A stretch of DNA of 64,000 bases from UBA10364 sp049611965. GTDB taxonomy: Bacteria > Bacteroidota > Bacteroidia > Flavobacteriales > Schleiferiaceae. Made by a program: the position numbers and the translations under genes. The notes beneath the pieces were generated by a model. That model had not been told where the DNA came from. It saw only the letters and a list, made by a program, of their open reading frames with translations, and searched no databases. The DNA lies in contig JBMZBC010000004.1 in NCBI GenBank assembly GCA_049611965.1, positions 39,550 through 103,549 on the forward strand. Direction: 5' to 3'. Positions within the stretch are counted from its first letter, which is position 1. Every line of letters starts with the position of its first letter. Below, piece by piece: positions 60,652 to 64,000 of this stretch.

Positions 60652-63381
60652 TTAGATGCTAAATACTCTTTCAATTGTTTCGCGTTGACGTTGGTGAGCA
60701 ACCTTGCTCGAACCACTTGCTGTTGATGCACTTGGCGCCGGACTTACCAACGTCAGTTTTTGATGCATCTGCCACAGCATGTACGTCCATGCGCCCATGT
60801 TTGCAGGTTCTTCCTGTGCCCAAATGTGTAATTCTGCATTCGGGTATTTTGCAACCTCCTGCTTGATTGCTAGATCGTCCAATGGATACAACTGTTCAAT
60901 GCGGATTAACGCCACATGATCTGCGTTCTGCGCCTCGCGCTCCTCAAGCAGTTCATAGTAGAGTTTCCCAGAACAGAACACCACCTTAGTTACTTTATCT
61001 GCGGCCACTTCATTATCCGGAATGATGTGCTGGAAGCTGCCTTCAGCGAGGTCTTCCATGGTGCTCTTCACTCGTGGATGACGCAACAAACTCTTTGGCG
61101 ACATTACCACCAATGGACGGCGGAAATGGCGCTTTTGTTGACGACGTAGTAAGTGGAATAAGTTTGCCGGAGTTGTACAGTTGGCTACCGTCATGTTCTC
61201 CTGCGCACAAAGCTGTAAGAAACGCTCAAGACGGGCTGAACTGTGCTCTGCACCCTGGCCTTCGTAACCGTGCGGCAACAACAACACCAAGCCGTTCTGA
61301 ACCTTCCACTTGTCTTCAGCAGCACTAAGGAACTGGTCGATCATGATTTGCGCACCGTTGGCAAAATCACCAAACTGTGCCTCCCAGATCGTCAACGTTT
61401 GTGGCGAGGTCATGGCATATCCGTAATCGAAGCCCATGACCGCATATTCACTTAAGAGCGAATTGTAAATGGCAAATCGGCCTTCTTTACCTGGATACTC
61501 GTTCAGTAGGCTTACCTCTTCCTCACTGTCTTCTACCTTTAAAATGGCATGACGGTGCGAGAATGTACCGCGTTCAACATCTTCTCCAGAAATACGAATG
61601 TTGAAGTCTTCTGCCAAGAGTGATCCGTAAGCAAGTAGTTCGGCCATACCCCAGTCCAGGCTATTGCGCCCTTCACTTACTTGGTCTGCACGATCTTTCA
61701 TCAAACGCTCCGTCTTGCGTAAGAATTTCTTGCCTTCTGGAAGCGTAGTGATGTATTTCGCGATATCGCGAAGCTTGCCAAGATCGAAGGACGTATCCAC
61801 AGGTTGCAACATCTCACCCGGTTCAGCGGGTGGGAAATTGGTCCATTCTTCATTCATAAATGGTACAATCTTGTTGCGCTCAATTTTCTTTGACTCATCA
61901 AAGTCTACCTCGAGCATGGCCTTAAATTCAGCCTGAAGTTCCTTCACCATGCCTTCGTTCGCAACCCCCTCGGCGAGCAACTTCTTAGCATAAATCTCGC
62001 GTGGATTAGGATGTTTTGAGATGGCTTTATAGAGAATTGGCTGTGTAAAACGAGGCTCATCCCCTTCGTTGTGACCGTACTTACGGTAACACAACAAATC
62101 AATAAAAATGTCTCTGTTAAAACGCTGACGGTACTCTATGGCCAAACGCATAGCATGTACCAAAGCCTCAGGATCGTCACCGTTTACGTGTAGTACAGGA
62201 GCTAAAATCACCTTAGCAACATCCGTACAGTAGGTGGATGAACGTGCGTCCTTGTAGTTCGTCGTAAAACCAACCTGATTGTTGATGACGATGTGCAATG
62301 TTCCTCCCGTCTGATACCCATCGAGCTGCTCCATTTGAACAGTTTCATACACGACACCTTGTGCCGCAATGGCCGCATCCCCATGGATGAGTATTGGGAG
62401 TACTTTTTTATTGTCGTGGTTGTAGTCGTTGTTGATCTTCGCTCGGGCGATGCCTTCAACTACAGGGTCAACTGCCTCAAGGTGTGACGGATTCGGTGCG
62501 ATATTCATCTTCACCTGCTTGCCGTCAGAGGTGGTGTGGAACGTAGTATGACCGAGGTGGTATTTCACATCACCGTCGATGGTTATATCGTCAAAAGCCT
62601 TGCCTTCAAATTCTGAGAAGATCTGCTCGCGCGGCTTTCCAAAAACATTTGTTAATACGTTCAAACGACCGCGATGCGCCATGCCGAGAACAAACTCCTC
62701 AACGCCGCAGCGGGCGCCGTGATTTACAGCTTCGTCTAAACCGGGAATCAAAGACTCTGCACCCTCGATCGAGAAGCGCTTCTGTCCAACGAACTTCGTA
62801 TTTAAGAAAGCCTCAAAACTGACGGCTTGGTTCAACTTGTGAAGTATCTGCTTTTTCTCGTCGGTAGATAATACCGGCTGATTGTCGTTCTCATGGATCC
62901 AATGCTTGATCCAAGTTCTACGCTCCGGGTCGCGGATGTAATTGTACTCTACCCCTGTGCTTTGGCAATAAATAGCCTCAAGGTGCTCCACAATCTTGCG
63001 CAATGTGCGCGGTCCGCTTGCGCCCAGCTCTGTGGCAGCGTTAAATTCTGTATCAAGATCGTCTTTCGACAACCCAAAGTTTTCGATATCTAGAGTAGGA
63101 CGGTATTCTCGACGCTCACGTACCGGATTGGTCTTAGTGAACAAGTGGCCTCTTGAACGGTAGCCTTGAATGAGGTTCAGAACGTGAAATTCTTTGATGA
63201 CCTCATCAGGTACACCGGCGCCCTGTAAATCGTCCTCCGAATAAATTTCACGGGCAAAGTCGTAGCCTTGGAAGAAGGCCCTCCAGCTCGGCTCCGTGCT
63301 GTCCGGTTCTTTCAGATAACGTTGGTACTGCTCGTCGATAAACTCCGCATGTACGCTACCTAAAAATGAAAATCTGTCCAT
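60652..63381 (-). CDS. odhA: 2-oxoglutarate dehydrogenase E1
   Basis: 909 residues, full length. FVLGMAHRGRLNVLTN and IHGDAAIAAQGVVYET are TPP-binding and E1o family motifs; the N-terminal FLGSVHAEFIDEQYQRY region is the usual E2/E3 contact segment. It decarboxylates 2-oxoglutarate and passes succinyl to odhB. Confidence 0.95.
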   Translation of the reverse strand: MDRFSFLGSVHAEFIDEQYQRYLKEPDSTEPSWRAFFQGYDFAREIYSEDDLQGAGVPDEVIKEFHVLNLIQGYRSRGHLFTKTNPVRERREYRPTLDIENFGLSKDDLDTEFNAATELGASGPRTLRKIVEHLEAIYCQSTGVEYNYIRDPERRTWIKHWIHENDNQPVLSTDEKKQILHKLNQAVSFEAFLNTKFVGQKRFSIEGAESLIPGLDEAVNHGARCGVEEFVLGMAHRGRLNVLTNVFGKPREQIFSEFEGKAFDDITIDGDVKYHLGHTTFHTTSDGKQVKMNIAPNPSHLEAVDPVVEGIARAKINNDYNHDNKKVLPILIHGDAAIAAQGVVYETVQMEQLDGYQTGGTLHIVINNQVGFTTNYKDARSSTYCTDVAKVILAPVLHVNGDDPEALVHAMRLAIEYRQRFNRDIFIDLLCYRKYGHNEGDEPRFTQPILYKAISKHPNPREIYAKKLLAEGVANEGMVKELQAEFKAMLEVDFDESKKIERNKIVPFMNEEWTNFPPAEPGEMLQPVDTSFDLGKLRDIAKYITTLPEGKKFLRKTERLMKDRADQVSEGRNSLDWGMAELLAYGSLLAEDFNIRISGEDVERGTFSHRHAILKVEDSEEEVSLLNEYPGKEGRFAIYNSLLSEYAVMGFDYGYAMTSPQTLTIWEAQFGDFANGAQIMIDQFLSAAEDKWKVQNGLVLLLPHGYEGQGAEHSSARLERFLQLCAQENMTVANCTTPANLFHLLRRQQKRHFRRPLVVMSPKSLLRHPRVKSTMEDLAEGSFQHIIPDNEVAADKVTKVVFCSGKLYYELLEEREAQNADHVALIRIEQLYPLDDLAIKQEVAKYPNAELHIWAQEEPANMGAWTYMLWQMHQKLTLVSPAPSASTASGSSKVAHQRQRETIERVFSI

Positions 63382-63403
63382 TTCAGTGTGTTGGAAATTC
63401 TCT

Positions 63404-63411
63404 CAAAAGTA
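63404..63411 (-). promoter_or_regulatory. -7 box TACTTTTG for odhA-odhB
   Basis: Perfect TAnnTTTG on the minus strand, 22 bp before the ATG. No clear -33. Confidence 0.45.
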
Positions 63412-63503
63412 CAACACAAAAGCCGGGGATTTCGCTGTTAAGAGCAATAATGATATAGCTATTAACAAACTCACCGAATTCTGTGCTTTTTGCACCAAAA
63501 AAA

Positions 63504-63521
63504 AGGCCCTTAGTAGGGCCT
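63504..63521 (-). terminator. Terminator of the DUF2795 gene
   Basis: AGGCCCT and AGGGCCT pair around a 4-base loop, followed by eight T on the minus strand. Confidence 0.78.
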
Positions 63522-63525
63522 CATC

Positions 63526-63750
63526 TTAATATTCTTCTTCGTTCCAAAGGAAATCTTCCTCGGACGGATAATCCGGCCAAATCTCCTCGATGCTTTCATA
63601 AGTTTCTTCCTCTTCTTCTTCGATAGCTTGAAGATTCTCAACCACCTCTAGAGGTGCACCAGTACGAATTGCATAATCGATCAACTCATCACGGGTTGCA
63701 GGCCATGGAGCATCACTCAAATAAGAGGCTAATTCTAAAGTCCAGTACAT
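63526..63750 (-). CDS. DUF2795 small acidic protein
   Basis: 74 residues from ATG 63750. MYWTLELASYLSDAPWPATRDELIDYAIRTG matches the DUF2795 helical fold; the second half is almost all Glu, Asp, Tyr and Pro. Function unknown. An upstream in-frame ATG at 63786 overlaps the -7 box and is rejected. Confidence 0.8.
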   Translation of the reverse strand: MYWTLELASYLSDAPWPATRDELIDYAIRTGAPLEVVENLQAIEEEEEETYESIEEIWPDYPSEEDFLWNEEEY

Positions 63751-63783
63751 ATTTATCGTATTAACTCGATTTGGTATTTCGTG

Positions 63784-63813
63784 CAAATGTAATCGATTAT
63801 ATCACTTCTGCAA
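63784..63813 (-). promoter_or_regulatory. Promoter TTG-19-TACATTTG for the DUF2795 gene
   Basis: Minus-strand TTG (complement of 63811-63813), 19 bp spacer, then perfect TACATTTG (63784-63791), 33 bp before the ATG at 63750. Confidence 0.5.
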
Positions 63814-63836
63814 CTTTTTTACAAAAATGTAACTTC

Positions 63837-64000
63837 CTAGTAGTTAGGAGTCCAAATACGCTCTTGTAGACCTTCTTTATGTAAAATGAATCGAGCCAAG
63901 ACAAAGAAGAAGTCCGATAATCTATTCAAGAAAACAGGAATTTCTTCTTTCACTTCAACTTCATTGGCCAATGCCACCACGCGACGTTCAGCGCGACGCG
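63837..64000 (-). CDS. PduO-type cob(I)alamin adenosyltransferase, N-terminus outside window
   Basis: Only the last 54 codons are present, running to the window edge with the stop at 63837. RRAERRVVALANE and VFLNRLSDFFFVLAR are the conserved C-terminal motifs of PduO/MMAB adenosyltransferases, which make coenzyme B12 for methylmalonyl-CoA mutase. This fits with mce and pccB elsewhere in the window. Confidence 0.85.
   Translation of the reverse strand, partial: RRAERRVVALANEVEVKEEIPVFLNRLSDFFFVLARFILHKEGLQERIWTPNY

Noticed and set aside
1..64000. tRNA, rRNA, CRISPR array, insertion sequence, prophage or attachment site
   Set aside because: No stretch of more than 175 bases lacks a gene, no tRNA-like cloverleaf or spaced repeats were seen, and no transposase or integrase is encoded.

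Overview
The window reads as one stretch of a Bacteroidota chromosome, most likely a marine Flavobacteriales of the Cryomorphaceae/Schleiferiaceae type. The lineage is an inference. The evidence is several secreted proteins with type IX secretion (T9SS) C-terminal sorting domains, a DUF4270 lipoprotein, the rplM-rpsI-rpsB-tsf and panC-panD-flippase-radA gene orders, S46 and S9 exopeptidases, TAnnTTTG promoter boxes, and almost no Shine-Dalgarno sequences. Two runs of exactly 99 N show that this is a scaffolded, probably metagenome-derived, assembly. I see no rRNA, tRNA, CRISPR array, insertion sequence, prophage or defence island. The content is mostly core metabolism and envelope biology.

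Layout. 1-9.5 kb: an edge-truncated Tat-exported nitroreductase-like protein, a T9SS protein, a HAD phosphatase, methylmalonyl-CoA epimerase coupled to an MsbA-like exporter, rbfA, a LolC/E-like permease, dusB, a CPBP protease and a secreted cupin. 9.5-16.4 kb: an ExbB / small membrane protein / ExbD / ExbD energy-transduction operon, then trhO-pccB-tatD-ansA. 16.4-23.6 kb: SDR threonine dehydrogenase, gamma carbonic anhydrase, Nfu, a cytochrome c / copper monooxygenase-like T9SS protein, a desaturase, pgi and an apparently autoregulated marR. 23.6-27.9 kb: pyrH-frr and rplM-rpsI-rpsB-tsf; tsf is split by an artefactual gap.

28-34.9 kb: M43 metalloprotease (gapped), a sortilin/BNR-repeat protein, a Tat-exported Gfo/Idh/MocA oxidoreductase and a small outer-membrane-like protein. 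34.9-45.2 kb: glmS, DUF4270, a GT5-only glycogen synthase-like protein, panC-panD-flippase-radA, an OmpA/coiled-coil pair and comF. 45.2-54.7 kb: a 1103-residue T9SS protein, an Ig-like lipoprotein, a TPR protein, SCO and cytochrome c, an ABC-F protein and a MacB/LolD-type ATPase. 54.7-64 kb: a peptide-degrading neighbourhood (S9 DPP4, Kazal-domain lipoprotein, S46 DPP7-like), the 2-oxoglutarate dehydrogenase genes odhA-odhB, a DUF2795 protein and an edge-truncated cobalamin adenosyltransferase.

Metabolically, pccB, methylmalonyl-CoA epimerase and the PduO-type adenosyltransferase are parts of a B12-dependent propionyl-CoA to succinyl-CoA route, which would feed the TCA cycle that odhA-odhB serves. 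The secreted proteases and dipeptidyl peptidases suggest growth on protein.

I did not find a clear new multi-gene system. The most unusual signals are regulatory. First, a repeated TAnnTTTG-N4-ATG arrangement (rbfA, dusB, SCO, panD, with near matches elsewhere) predicts leaderless mRNAs. Second, three intrinsic terminators are buried in the coding sequence of the converging neighbour (pgi in marR, the ompA-like gene in radA, the 1103-residue gene in comF). Third, two identical -7 boxes form one palindrome between divergent trhO and the dehydrogenase.
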